Shown: piece after piece, positions 18,907 through 27,126 of the stretch
How positions within the stretch are numbered: the stretch's first letter is position 1
Layout: the number at the start of each line of letters is the position of its first letter
Source: Bacteroidota bacterium
Lineage (GTDB): Bacteria > Bacteroidota > Ignavibacteria > UBA10030 > UBA6906
Direction: 5' to 3'
NCBI GenBank assembly: GCA_019637975.1
Contig: JAHBUR010000002.1
Location: forward strand, 62,001-126,000
Length of the DNA stretch: 64,000 nucleotides
Translations under genes and position numbers: made by a program
Notes under the pieces: model-generated
Database searches by the model: none
The model's input: only the letters and a program-made list of their open reading frames with translations
What the model was told of the DNA's origin: nothing

Positions 18907-19767
18907 TTGATCTCGATACGCCTTCTTCTTCTTTTCTGCGTCTTAATCTGGGGCTGGACTTTTGTTGCCACGAAAATGTGTCTGGCATATCTCGATCCGT
19001 ATGAACTTGTCGGGCTACGTTTCGGCATAGGGTTGCCGGTTCTCTTTTTTGTCATCCGGTTGAAACGCCTTCGAATAGAATTTTCGAGACGTGAGTACCG
19101 CCCGTTGGCTGTCGGGGCTGTTGTCATCGGTGTTCATTTCCTTATCCAGGCTGTTGCTCTGAACTATACATCTGCAACAAACACGGGCTGGATAATCGCT
19201 GCCACCCCTCTTGCGCTTGCCGGGCTTTCTTTCCTCATTCTCAAAGAACGAATCGGGCAGAAAGAGATTGCGGGAATTGCCGTTGCAACACTCGGCATCA
19301 TCATTCTCATTTCCAGAGGCGACTTCACAAGTCTCGGCTGGTTGACAAGCATTGGAGACTGGCTGATACTGGCTTCGGCCCACACCTGGGCGTTGTACAC
19401 GATCTCGACGCGAGACATTTCCCGCATACGCAATCCGCTTACAGTCACGCTGTGTGTGTTCGTTCCCGTTACCGTTGTGTGTCTTTTCTACATCCTCGCT
19501 GTAAAAGACATTTCAACAATCATGGTACTTCCTGCAGATGTTCTTGTTGCTCTCCTGTTTCTGGGCGTGTTAGGAACATTGGCCCAATGGTTCTGGCAAA
19601 TCGGTATAGCGAGAATAGGGGCAACGAGGGCAGGTATATTCCTTTATCTTGAGCCGATCGCAACAACCATGCTGGCAATTCCGTTATTGAACGAGTCCTT
19701 CACATTCTCTACAGCATGTGGCGGCTTGCTGGTGATGACAGCCGTGTGGTGGGCGCAACGCAAGTAA
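18907..19767 (+). CDS. EamA/DMT family transporter
   Basis: A 286-residue integral membrane protein with about ten hydrophobic helices in two halves, the layout of the drug/metabolite transporter (EamA) family. Typical landmarks are the N-terminal FCVLIWGWTFVATK segment, ALNYTSATNTGWIIAATPLALA at the end of the first half, and GATRAGIFLYLEPIATTMLA in the second. The substrate cannot be told from sequence. The start is a TTG at 18907; an upstream in-frame stop at 18862 rules out a longer form, and no ATG sits near the N-terminal helix. It lies alone between two terminators' territories, with its own promoter presumably in the 120-base gap. Confidence 0.88.
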   Translation: MISIRLLLLFCVLIWGWTFVATKMCLAYLDPYELVGLRFGIGLPVLFFVIRLKRLRIEFSRREYRPLAVGAVVIGVHFLIQAVALNYTSATNTGWIIAATPLALAGLSFLILKERIGQKEIAGIAVATLGIIILISRGDFTSLGWLTSIGDWLILASAHTWALYTISTRDISRIRNPLTVTLCVFVPVTVVCLFYILAVKDISTIMVLPADVLVALLFLGVLGTLAQWFWQIGIARIGATRAGIFLYLEPIATTMLAIPLLNESFTFSTACGGLLVMTAVWWAQRK

Positions 19768-19810
19768 CTGGGGCCTCGTATCATCTAAATATCAATAAGG
19801 AGAACAACGT

Positions 19811-20284
19811 ATGAAGCTATTTTTGCCCTTATTCATTCTTTCTTTTGGAGTGTGTCCTGCCATCTCGCAAGAAAGCAAACACACAGTAGGATCGTTGGAT
19901 TGGCTTTCGGGCACTTGGGAGATGAATATCAGGGGGCGAGTTGTTACCGAACACTGGATGAAGCCGTCCGGCAAAATGATGATGGGGACGAGCCATTCAG
20001 TAAAAGATGGAAAGACCTATGAGTATGAGTTCATCCGGCTTGTGGAGAATGATGCCGGAACAATTGAGTACATCGCCCGCCCATCTGGGCAGGAGGGGGC
20101 GAGCTTCTCACTGATCGAACTCGATGAACGAAAAGCAGTGTTCGAGAATCTCCGGCACGATTTTCCTCAACGCATCATCTATAACAGAATTTCGTCCGAC
20201 TCGTTGATCGCCCGTATTGAGGGTGTCAGGGATGGCAAACGAAGGGGAGTTGATTTTCCGTATCGCAGAATTCACTGTGATTGA
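19811..20284 (+). CDS. DUF6265 family secreted protein
   Basis: A 157-residue protein with a signal peptide (MKLFLPLFILSFGVCPAISQ) and the single-domain DUF6265 pattern: LDWLSGTWEM at the start, EHWMKPSGKMMMGTS in the middle and FENLRHDFPQRIIYNR toward the end. This fold is a lipocalin-like barrel; members are secreted or periplasmic and have no established function. AAGGAG precedes the ATG. It sits 43 bases after the transporter gene and may share its transcript. A strong terminator follows about 75 bases downstream. Confidence 0.8.
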   Translation: MKLFLPLFILSFGVCPAISQESKHTVGSLDWLSGTWEMNIRGRVVTEHWMKPSGKMMMGTSHSVKDGKTYEYEFIRLVENDAGTIEYIARPSGQEGASFSLIELDERKAVFENLRHDFPQRIIYNRISSDSLIARIEGVRDGKRRGVDFPYRRIHCD

Positions 20285-20360
20285 GGTGGTGCTATGATGC
20301 AAGAAGAAGGTTGATTGAAGATTTGTTCAAGCAACTTGAAAAAAGGAGAGAGTGTTGACT

Positions 20361-20399
20361 GCCTCTGATGGATGACTCCTCAGAGGCGGTTTTTTTTTT
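20361..20399 (+). terminator. Rho-independent terminator
   Basis: GCCTCTGA (20361-20368) pairs with TCAGAGGC (20380-20387) across an 11-base loop, followed by a ten-base T-run. It ends the transporter/DUF6265 unit. The remaining gap up to the next gene at 20623 holds only short out-of-frame reading frames and no clear promoter. Confidence 0.9.
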
Positions 20400-20622
20400 G
20401 TTCATGGCGACCTCTGAACCTACATCGTACCCAATCAATACTGATGGAGTAGCGAACGTGTGAATCATGAGCAATAATTGGAAACGGACACGACGATGAA
20501 ACGACTTGCATTGTATTGTATTGTAACGAGTTATGGAGGCAGTGTGAAGGCGGTCTGCCGACTCTGCGGCACTCTATTTGCTTGTAGCACAGGTAAGGAA
20601 AAAACCACAAAGTGCATCAGGC

Positions 20623-21147
20623 ATGAGTACGGGACAGACAATTCTGACGTTAGGGGCATTCATGCTTCTCACAACGATTCTGCTCAACTTCTATTCTGTA
20701 TTGGCAAAATCAAGCGATATTGTAGAGAGTGGCCAGGACGGCATTCTCGCAACAACTTTGTCCGTATCGTACACGGAAATTGCGCAAGGCCTTGCTTTCG
20801 ATGACATTACCGACACATCTGACGCTGCAATCGGGAACACCAACTTGCTGACGCCCTCGGCCTATCTTGGGCCGGATAACTACCTTGAAACAACCATTGA
20901 CACGTTCAACGACTTTGATGATTTCAACAACTTCTCGATAGAGAGAGAAGCATCGGGTACGAATCGCAGATTCAGAACTACGTTCAAAGTTCATTACGTT
21001 GACCCTGCTAACGTGAACAATATTACAACGAACAGAACATTTACGAAACGGATGGATGTCAAAACGTGGCGTACGTTTCCTGCGGTCTCAGGGAAGGTCG
21101 ACACATTGCGAATGTCCGTTGTGCTTGGCTATTTTCATTTCGATTGA
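20623..21147 (+). CDS. Prepilin-like membrane-anchored protein, first gene of a three-gene set
   Basis: A 174-residue protein whose N-terminus MSTGQTILTLGAFMLLTTILLNFY runs straight into a membrane helix, followed by a soluble Asp/Asn-rich domain. The layout matches type II secretion and type IV pilus minor pilins of the GspI/PilV kind. The canonical glycine site and Glu5 are missing; position 5 is Gln. A TTG at 20578 would add RKKPQSASG before this Met, producing a leader-like sequence with Gly at -1; neither start has a strong ribosome site, so the start is uncertain. It is followed after 9 bases by a second pilin-like gene. Function is inferred only from architecture. Confidence 0.6.
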   Translation: MSTGQTILTLGAFMLLTTILLNFYSVLAKSSDIVESGQDGILATTLSVSYTEIAQGLAFDDITDTSDAAIGNTNLLTPSAYLGPDNYLETTIDTFNDFDDFNNFSIEREASGTNRRFRTTFKVHYVDPANVNNITTNRTFTKRMDVKTWRTFPAVSGKVDTLRMSVVLGYFHFD

Positions 21148-21156
21148 GAGGTACGA

Positions 21157-21774
21157 GTGGGAGCAATCCTTGACCTTATTACGTCGACGCTGTTAGGGGC
21201 AACTATGTTGCTGATTGTATTAAATGCAAACGACATTGCTGTAGAAGCTCAAAGTGTGCACAGTGGTGACGTTCTTGTGCAGGAGTTGCTCGTATCGACA
21301 GTCCGCCTGATCGAAGGCGAATTTCGTAATATGGGGTTCGGCGTACCGGATGAAATGACAACGGTATTGCACGCTGATACCTCTTACATATCGTTCTTGT
21401 GTGATCTGGGGCGAGACGGGGGTTTCATAGATACCGTGTCATACTACATCGGGCCGACGACCGAGTTGCTGAGTACCCAGAATGAACTCGACCGCTATTT
21501 GTACCGAAAAATCAACACGGACGCTCCCTTGAAAGTGGGTGTCGTAACCATCTTTGATTTGAGATACTCAGCGCGTTCGGGTGAAGAATTACCGGCGCCT
21601 GTTCCGGACGACAGGAGGTCGGAGATATACGTTGTTGAGGTGACGGTGGAAGTCCAGAATCCCTACGCAATCAGCAGAAGGGAAGCGGAAATCAACCCGG
21701 GTGAAAGAACAGCACGCTTTTCAAGCGCACTGTGGCAACAAACACGTCTCGCATCTCAAAATTCACGACGTTGA
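21157..21774 (+). CDS. Prepilin-like membrane-anchored protein, second gene of the set
   Basis: A 205-residue protein starting at GTG 21157 after GAGAGGTACGA. The N-terminus MGAILDLITSTLLGATMLLIVL is a membrane helix. The soluble part includes LLVSTVRLIEGEFRNMGFGVP, which resembles the alpha-helical spine of PilW/GspJ-type minor pilins, and later strands (SEIYVVEVTVEVQNPY). No standard prepilin cleavage motif is present. Position in the middle of a three-gene set, directly after a PilV-like and before a PilX-like protein, mirrors the order of minor pilin operons. The assignment is structural analogy; I do not recognise a named family. Confidence 0.6.
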   Translation: MGAILDLITSTLLGATMLLIVLNANDIAVEAQSVHSGDVLVQELLVSTVRLIEGEFRNMGFGVPDEMTTVLHADTSYISFLCDLGRDGGFIDTVSYYIGPTTELLSTQNELDRYLYRKINTDAPLKVGVVTIFDLRYSARSGEELPAPVPDDRRSEIYVVEVTVEVQNPYAISRREAEINPGERTARFSSALWQQTRLASQNSRR

Positions 21775-21792
21775 CGAAAGCAAGGAGGAGAA

Positions 21793-23076
21793 ATGGTAGG
21801 TAGAGCATCTCTTATTGTTGTGATGGGCTATGGTTCGATTCTCGGGTATATTGCTCTGAATCTGAACCGATCGGCCACAAATGCAGTCGGCAACATGTCG
21901 ACATATTATGAAGCAACAGCTTCGCACAACATCGCTCTGGCCGGAGCCAACGTCGGCCTGGCAAAGTTCTATGCGGATACAACGTGGTTCGGTACATTCA
22001 CACAGAACCTCTCGAGTACGATGGGAGGCAGTTTCACTGTTACCAATACCGATTTGGGAGGCAACAAGGTGCGCTTGAGAAGTGTTTCCACCTACGTTAT
22101 TCCTCCTCCGAATGCCGAAACGCTACGGGATACTATCGAAGTGTTCTTTGATAAGACACGGTACAACAGTTTCTCCATGTTTGCCTGGATGACGCAGTTT
22201 GAGGGAAATGTCTTTTGGATAACCGGCGATACAGTATGGGGGCGAATTCACTCCAATGGTAACCTCCATGTCAATGGGAGGCCCACGTTCTTTGAGAAAG
22301 TAACAACCTCAAAAAAATTCGATCCGAAACCGGGCACAGGAACAAACAAGGCCGTCTTTAAAAAGGGATATGAAACCGGCATCGCCCCGATTGACTTTCC
22401 GGACGACCTCTCGGCAGTGATAGAGGCCTCGACATCGGGCGGGGTGAAATATACAGAGAGAATTTTCGTCGATTTGGTTCCGGGTACCTCCGCGAACAAT
22501 GACGGCATTGCAGTCATCAGACGCACACCGTCAGATCCATCTCCCGACACTATTGCATTAAGCAATCCGGCGTTTAACGGGGTTATCCTTTCTACGGACA
22601 CGGTGCGGGTCAAGGGGACCCTTGACGGTCAGGTAACGATCGCTTCCCTCAAAGATCTGTATGTCGACGACAATGTGCGATACGAGCAAAACCCTAGGAC
22701 AATGCCGAATAGCGACGACTTGCTGGGTCTTGTTGCAGAGAAGAATGTCATTGTGGCAAACAACCCTGCAAACAATACGCATTGTGAGATTGACGGCTGT
22801 GTTTTCTCCCGCGACGGCTCGTTCATGGCTGAAAAGTACAATACGCGTCCGGTAAGCGGCGAATTGCGCTTCTACGGGTCGATTGTGCAGGATACAAGAG
22901 GACCGGTCGGCACTTTCTCCGGATCCACTATCAGCAGCGGATTCTCAAAACGTTACCGGTATGACGATCGGCTTTCAAATCCCGCGTTTCGTCCCCCGTA
23001 CTATCCGGGCTTCTATGTCAAGACGTACGCCATCACAAATTGGTGGGAGAGCTTTCGAGTGCCCGAGATAAGGTGA
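21793..23076 (+). CDS. PilX/DUF4900-like membrane-anchored protein, third gene of the set
   Basis: A 427-residue protein preceded by AAGGAGGAG. An N-terminal hydrophobic helix (RASLIVVMGYGSILGYIAL) is followed by YYEATASHNIALAGANVGLAKFY, closely resembling the extended helix of PilX-type pilins (RNIALAGA...). The long C-terminal part, with IHSNGNLHVNGRPTF and GVILSTDTVRVKGTLDGQVTIAS, looks like the beta-helical DUF4900 region found in such proteins. It is the largest of the set, like GspK in type II secretion. The start lacks the G|xxxxE signature. It probably belongs to an envelope filament or pseudopilus; the rest of that machinery is not in the window. Confidence 0.65.
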   Translation: MVGRASLIVVMGYGSILGYIALNLNRSATNAVGNMSTYYEATASHNIALAGANVGLAKFYADTTWFGTFTQNLSSTMGGSFTVTNTDLGGNKVRLRSVSTYVIPPPNAETLRDTIEVFFDKTRYNSFSMFAWMTQFEGNVFWITGDTVWGRIHSNGNLHVNGRPTFFEKVTTSKKFDPKPGTGTNKAVFKKGYETGIAPIDFPDDLSAVIEASTSGGVKYTERIFVDLVPGTSANNDGIAVIRRTPSDPSPDTIALSNPAFNGVILSTDTVRVKGTLDGQVTIASLKDLYVDDNVRYEQNPRTMPNSDDLLGLVAEKNVIVANNPANNTHCEIDGCVFSRDGSFMAEKYNTRPVSGELRFYGSIVQDTRGPVGTFSGSTISSGFSKRYRYDDRLSNPAFRPPYYPGFYVKTYAITNWWESFRVPEIR

Positions 23077-23179
23077 TTCGCGAAGAATCGAAAGCGAGAG
23101 TTGCAACTGTTCCGGCGGTTCAATATTCTGTGTGCAGCAATTCGTTGTGCCAGACTCATTCTACAAATCCGGGACTCTT

Positions 23180-23446
23180 ATGTGCCGCAATATCAAAACA
23201 CTCTTCAATTTTGACCCGCCAGCCACCAATGAGGAAGTCGAAGCTGCTTCGCTGCAGTTTGTTCGCAAGCTGAGCGGCTTCAACAAACCATCCGCTGCAA
23301 ACCGTCCGGCCTTTGAACAGGCCGTAGCGGAAGTTGCCGCAGTAGCACGCAAGCTAATTGATTCACTCGAAACACAATCACCTCCGCGGAACAGGGAAGT
23401 AGAGGCGGAAAAAGCTCGTAAACGTGCCGCAATTCGATTCGGATGA
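23180..23446 (+). CDS. DUF2277 family protein
   Basis: An 88-residue protein starting MCRNIKTLFNFDPPAT and ending near EAEKARKRAAIRFG, the diagnostic ends of the DUF2277 family. The core QFVRKLSGFNKPS is also typical. ATG 23180 is chosen because the family begins MCRNI; an upstream in-frame start at 23132 would add a non-homologous tail. Many members are annotated only as small helical proteins of unknown role. It lies alone between the pilin-like set and dusB. Confidence 0.9.
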   Translation: MCRNIKTLFNFDPPATNEEVEAASLQFVRKLSGFNKPSAANRPAFEQAVAEVAAVARKLIDSLETQSPPRNREVEAEKARKRAAIRFG

Positions 23447-23496
23447 GGCTGTTCTCATCTGTATGAACTCATTTCCGTTTTTCCTATCTTGTTCTC

Positions 23497-24486
23497 ATGA
23501 AAATCGGAAATATCGAAATCGACAAGGGCATCCTTCTTGCGCCGATGGAGGATGTGACGGATTTGCCGTTTAGGGTCATCTGTAAGCGGCTGGGGGCGGA
23601 TATCGTCTATACTGAGTTTGTGAATTCCGAAGGTCTTGTTCGTAACACGGAGAAGACCAAGAAAAAGATGCTCTTCTGGGAAGAAGAACGTCCGTTCGCA
23701 ATTCAAATCTATGGCGGTGAACCCGCCTCGATGTACGGCGCAGCTCAACTTGCCGAGAGTTTCTCACCCGACATTATTGATATCAACTGCGGCTGCTGGG
23801 TGAAAGATGTAGCGATGCGTGGGGCAGGGGCGGGCCTGTTGCGCGATCTTCCGAAAATGGAAAAGATTGCCTCGACAGTCGTTAACGCGGTGAAGACGCC
23901 GGTAACGCTGAAGACGCGTCTCGGCTGGGACAAGAGCAGTATCCGTATTGTTGATGTAGCGAGAATGTGTGAAGCCGTCGGTATCCGGGCGCTTGCTGTC
24001 CATTGCCGCACACGCGATCAGGGTCACAAAGGCGAGGTTGATTATAGTTGGATTCCGAAGATCAAAGAAGCTGTGTCTATTCCCATTATCGTGAATGGAG
24101 ATATTGTCTCCCCCCAGAACGTCAAGACTGTCTTTGATACAACAGGTTGTGATGCCGTCATGATCGGACGGGGAGCGGTTCTCAATCCATGGATTTTTCG
24201 TCAAGCGAAGCAGTTCATGGCAACGGGCGAGCTCTTGCCGGAACCAACAATTGAAGAACGTGTGGGTCTTTTGCGCGAACATCTGAAACTCTCGGTTGAA
24301 TTCAAAGGCGAGCGGGCTGGCGTCATCGAACTTCGAAAACACTACTCGGGCTTCTTGCGCGGCATGCCGCATATCTCAAAAGTCCGGATGGAACTCATGC
24401 AGTATACCGAAGCGGAGCCGATACTTGAGCATCTCACAAACTTCTTGGAACTCTATTCTCCATCGTCCGAAGCGATTGCCGTTTAG
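23497..24486 (+). CDS. dusB: tRNA-dihydrouridine synthase, DusB type
   Basis: A 329-residue flavoenzyme of the DUS family that reduces uridines in the tRNA D-loop using FMN and NADPH. It shows APMEDVTDLPFRVICKRLGAD (FMN site), VYTEFVNSEGL, the catalytic-cysteine loop DINCGCWVKDV, RLGWD, AVHCRTRDQGHKG, and the phosphate-binding PIIVNGDI and GCDAVMIGRGAVLNPWIF. In the catalytic loop the usual Cys-Pro is Cys-Trp; the cysteine itself is kept. Length and order are normal. It is 16 bases upstream of polX and probably co-transcribed with it. Confidence 0.92.
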   Translation: MKIGNIEIDKGILLAPMEDVTDLPFRVICKRLGADIVYTEFVNSEGLVRNTEKTKKKMLFWEEERPFAIQIYGGEPASMYGAAQLAESFSPDIIDINCGCWVKDVAMRGAGAGLLRDLPKMEKIASTVVNAVKTPVTLKTRLGWDKSSIRIVDVARMCEAVGIRALAVHCRTRDQGHKGEVDYSWIPKIKEAVSIPIIVNGDIVSPQNVKTVFDTTGCDAVMIGRGAVLNPWIFRQAKQFMATGELLPEPTIEERVGLLREHLKLSVEFKGERAGVIELRKHYSGFLRGMPHISKVRMELMQYTEAEPILEHLTNFLELYSPSSEAIAV

Positions 24487-24502
24487 GTGAGTCTTAAAAT
24501 CA

Positions 24503-26254
24503 ATGCCACTCGATACAAAAACTATCGTCTCAATCCTTGATGAAATGGGAACGTTGCTGGAATTGCAGGGAGCAAACCCGTTTAAATCCCGCGCATTTCA
24601 TAACGCATCCCGCGCACTCGAAGGCGTTTCCGATGACATGGGTGATCTGGTTGACTCGGGAGGAATTCGGGAGATTCCGGGGATTGGAGAGAGTATAGCG
24701 AAGATCATTGCCGATCTCGTGACGAAGGGTCGGTCGAACGATTACGATGATCTGAAGAAGGCTTTTCCACCAGGTGTGCCTGAAATGCTGAGGATTTCAG
24801 GTCTTGGCCCGAAAAGGGTGAAGGTGTTGTTTGAGCAAATGAAGATCACGTCACTCGACGAGTTGCAGGACGCGGCAAGAGCCAACAAACTTGCCAACCT
24901 TGCCGGTTTTGGTGAGAAGACAGAGCAGAATATTCTCAAAGGAATCGAAGCTCTGCGTGTTCGAAGTGACAAGCATTTGTATCCTGCGGCATTCATTCCG
25001 GCGAATGCTATTCTTCATCATCTCAAGAAGCACAAGGGAGTTGTTCGAGCTGAAATAGCCGGAAGCCTGCGCCGGAAGAAGGAGGTGATAGGTGATGTCG
25101 ACCTCGTGGTCAGTGCGAAGGATTCACAGCGTCCGGCAATCATGGATGCATTCGTGTCTCATCCTGAAGTTCAGAGAGTGGTCGGAAAAGGGGAGACAAA
25201 ATCGAGTGTCGTGTTAACGGCAGGAATCAACTGCGATTTGCGAATAGTTGATGACAGCGAGTTTCCGTTTGCGCTGAATTACTTTACAGGCAGCAAGGAA
25301 CATAATGTTGAAATGCGCACACGCGCGAAACAATTCGGCTGGAGCCTGAATGAGTACGGATTCTCGGAGATTGGAGCAGACGAAAAGCGTGGGAAGGCAA
25401 AGAAGATTGTCCGGTGCAAGGAAGAAGTTGATCTGTACAGAGCTTTGAAACTCAGTTATGTTCCTCCCGAACTCAGGGAAAATACCGGTGAATTCGTTGC
25501 AGCAGAAGCGGATGTGTTGCCGGATCTTATCGAGGAACGGGATATTCGCGGCACGTTCCATTGCCACACAACATATAGTGACGGCGTCAATTCTCTTGAA
25601 CAGATGGCAAAGGCCGCGAAAGAGTTGGGTTGGGAGTATCTTGGCATTGCAGATCACAGCAAAGTTGCCGCGTACGCCGGAGGTTTGAGTGAAGAAAACG
25701 TGAAAGCGCAGTTCAAAGAAATTGATGAACTCAACAAGAGACTCAAGGGCTTTCGAGTCATCAAAGGGACGGAATGTGACATTCTGCCGAACGGTGATTT
25801 GGATTGGTCGGAGAACATTCTGGCCTCGTTCGAATATGTTGTCGCCTCGGTGCACAGCAGCTTCAAGAAGAATGAAAAGGAGATGACGAAACGAATCGTC
25901 AAGGCTTTGAAAAACAAGCACGTAACCATGCTTGGCCATCCGACGGGGCGATTGTTGTTGTCACGGGAGGGTTATCCCGTGAACATGGTTCAAATCATCA
26001 ACTGCGCAGCCGATTACGGTAAGGCAATTGAAATCAATTCCCACCCGACAAGACTTGATCTGGACTGGCGACTTGTGAAGTACGCAAAAGAGAAAGGTGT
26101 CATGATTGCAATCAATCCGGATGCCCACAATATCGAAGGACTGCGGGATGTCTTCTATGGGGTGGGGATTGCCCGGAAAGGCTGGCTGGAGAAGAAGAAT
26201 GTGTTGAATTCAAGACCACTTAAAGATATGCTTACGTTGCTACACATCTCCTAA
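24503..26254 (+). CDS. polX: Family X DNA polymerase/3'-5' exonuclease PolX
   Basis: A 583-residue two-part enzyme for gap-filling DNA repair. Residues about 1-330 are the Pol beta-like region: helix-hairpin-helix motifs (IPGIGESIAKII, ISGLGPKRVKVL, LAGFGEKTEQNI), palm aspartates in GSLRRKKEVIGDVDLVVS and CDLRIV, and NYFTGSKEHNVEMR. Residues about 340-580 are the PHP exonuclease domain with metal ligands in FHCHTTYSDG, IADHS, IKGTECDI, ASVHSS, LGHPTGR and NPDAHNIEG. Both active sites look intact and the length is standard. It follows dusB by 16 bases. Confidence 0.95.
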   Translation: MPLDTKTIVSILDEMGTLLELQGANPFKSRAFHNASRALEGVSDDMGDLVDSGGIREIPGIGESIAKIIADLVTKGRSNDYDDLKKAFPPGVPEMLRISGLGPKRVKVLFEQMKITSLDELQDAARANKLANLAGFGEKTEQNILKGIEALRVRSDKHLYPAAFIPANAILHHLKKHKGVVRAEIAGSLRRKKEVIGDVDLVVSAKDSQRPAIMDAFVSHPEVQRVVGKGETKSSVVLTAGINCDLRIVDDSEFPFALNYFTGSKEHNVEMRTRAKQFGWSLNEYGFSEIGADEKRGKAKKIVRCKEEVDLYRALKLSYVPPELRENTGEFVAAEADVLPDLIEERDIRGTFHCHTTYSDGVNSLEQMAKAAKELGWEYLGIADHSKVAAYAGGLSEENVKAQFKEIDELNKRLKGFRVIKGTECDILPNGDLDWSENILASFEYVVASVHSSFKKNEKEMTKRIVKALKNKHVTMLGHPTGRLLLSREGYPVNMVQIINCAADYGKAIEINSHPTRLDLDWRLVKYAKEKGVMIAINPDAHNIEGLRDVFYGVGIARKGWLEKKNVLNSRPLKDMLTLLHIS

Positions 26255-26260
26255 CGTGAA

Positions 26261-26548
26261 ATGCCGAACGTCGTCTTTGTGCCTTTCAACAAAACAAAGC
26301 GGGTCAAAGCGGGGGCAACCATTCTTGCCGCTGCAAATCAGGCTGATGTGCCTATAGGACAATCGTGCAGTGGTGACGGTATTTGCGGATGGTGCAAAGT
26401 GACGGTTGTTTCCGGTACCGACAATCTTGCACCACCCACAAAGCTCGAAGCGAAATTGATCGCGGAGAAATTGTTCGGCCAAAACGAGAGGGCTGCCTGT
26501 CTGGCAATTGTGCGGGGAGATGTTGCAGTCACAACTTCGTACTGGTAG
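26261..26548 (+). CDS. 2Fe-2S plant-type ferredoxin
   Basis: A 95-residue ferredoxin with the plant/adrenodoxin-type ligand pattern: the cysteines in QSCSGDGICGWCKV, plus the fourth in ERAACLAIV. It would carry one [2Fe-2S] cluster in the cytosol and act as an electron carrier. It begins six bases after the polX stop, so it shares that transcript. The redox partner is not evident; the hydrogenase locus is 3 kb downstream, but linkage is only positional. Confidence 0.88.
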   Translation: MPNVVFVPFNKTKRVKAGATILAAANQADVPIGQSCSGDGICGWCKVTVVSGTDNLAPPTKLEAKLIAEKLFGQNERAACLAIVRGDVAVTTSYW

Positions 26549-26699
26549 ATGTAATTTAAATCGATATTGCCTCGGAATTCTGCTGATAGCCATCGGCGCC
26601 ATCTTCCCACTCGATAGTCTTGGCATTGTGGCGTTCAGATCTCTGTTGTATCACTTCTGGCCCGTTCTCCTGATTCTCGTAGGGATCGGCATTCCCTAG
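26520..26699 (+). CDS. Short LiaI/LiaF-like two-helix membrane protein
   Basis: A possible 59-residue protein overlapping the 3' end of the ferredoxin gene. Its second part (CLGILLIAIGAIFPLDSLG ... FWPVLLILVGIGIP) matches the small transmembrane domain seen in LiaF- and DUF5668-type proteins, where a GILLI-G-x-L-F-x-LD-x-LG hairpin is followed by FWPxLLILxG. The soluble C-terminal domain of LiaF is absent, because a stop follows immediately. ATG 26520 is the only plausible start and its ribosome site is too close. It may be a real small membrane protein or the stub of a larger gene. Confidence 0.45.
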   Translation: MLQSQLRTGRCNLNRYCLGILLIAIGAIFPLDSLGIVAFRSLLYHFWPVLLILVGIGIP

Positions 26700-26760
26700 A
26701 AGGGGCGGAAGCCAGAGTCTTTATCAAAACAACATCTTCACTAGCTCCTACAATCAAGCG

Positions 26761-27120
26761 ATGCCACGATATCAACGTCACATATTTGTTTGCATAAACG
26801 AGAGAGAACCGGGACATCCGAAAGGTTGCTGTTTAGAGAAAGGTTCGGCTGAAGTTCGGGACAAGATCAAGGATGAACTCAAGAAACGGGGCCTCGCTCC
26901 GGTCGTTCGTGCCAACAACGCCGGTTGTCTTGATGCCTGCGAATACGGCGTAACATTGGTAATCTACCCTGAAGGGATCTGGTACGGAGGAGTCAAGAAG
27001 GAGGATGTTGAGGAGATTGTCGACCGCACGATTATTCATGGCGAGGTCATTCAACGCCTCTTGATTCCTAATGCACGGTACGTACCCGAATCATTGCAAT
27101 ACCCGAAGCTTCAAGAATAA
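26761..27120 (+). CDS. Thioredoxin-like (2Fe-2S) ferredoxin
   Basis: A 119-residue protein with the fold of the thioredoxin-like ferredoxins. It has HIFVCINEREPGHPKGCCLEKGS at the start and NNAGCLDACEYGVTLVIYPEGIWYG in the middle, giving the four cysteines (Cys12, one of Cys23/24, Cys56, Cys60 by my count) that bind one [2Fe-2S] cluster. The final VEEIVDRTIIHGEVIQRLL segment is typical. It is cytosolic. It ends six bases before nth. The partner enzyme is unknown; nearby [4Fe-4S] proteins include Nth and, further on, hydrogenase subunits. Confidence 0.88.
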   Translation: MPRYQRHIFVCINEREPGHPKGCCLEKGSAEVRDKIKDELKKRGLAPVVRANNAGCLDACEYGVTLVIYPEGIWYGGVKKEDVEEIVDRTIIHGEVIQRLLIPNARYVPESLQYPKLQE

Positions 27121-27126
27121 GTAAAC

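Noticed and set aside
20478-20804. A 108-codon frame with several cysteines upstream of the prepilin-like set
   Set aside because: It overlaps the start of the first pilin-like gene in another frame, and the cysteines are not in a regular metal-binding arrangement.
25214-25939. A 241-codon open frame on the minus strand
   Set aside because: It is antisense to the PHP and palm regions of polX and shows no recognisable features.
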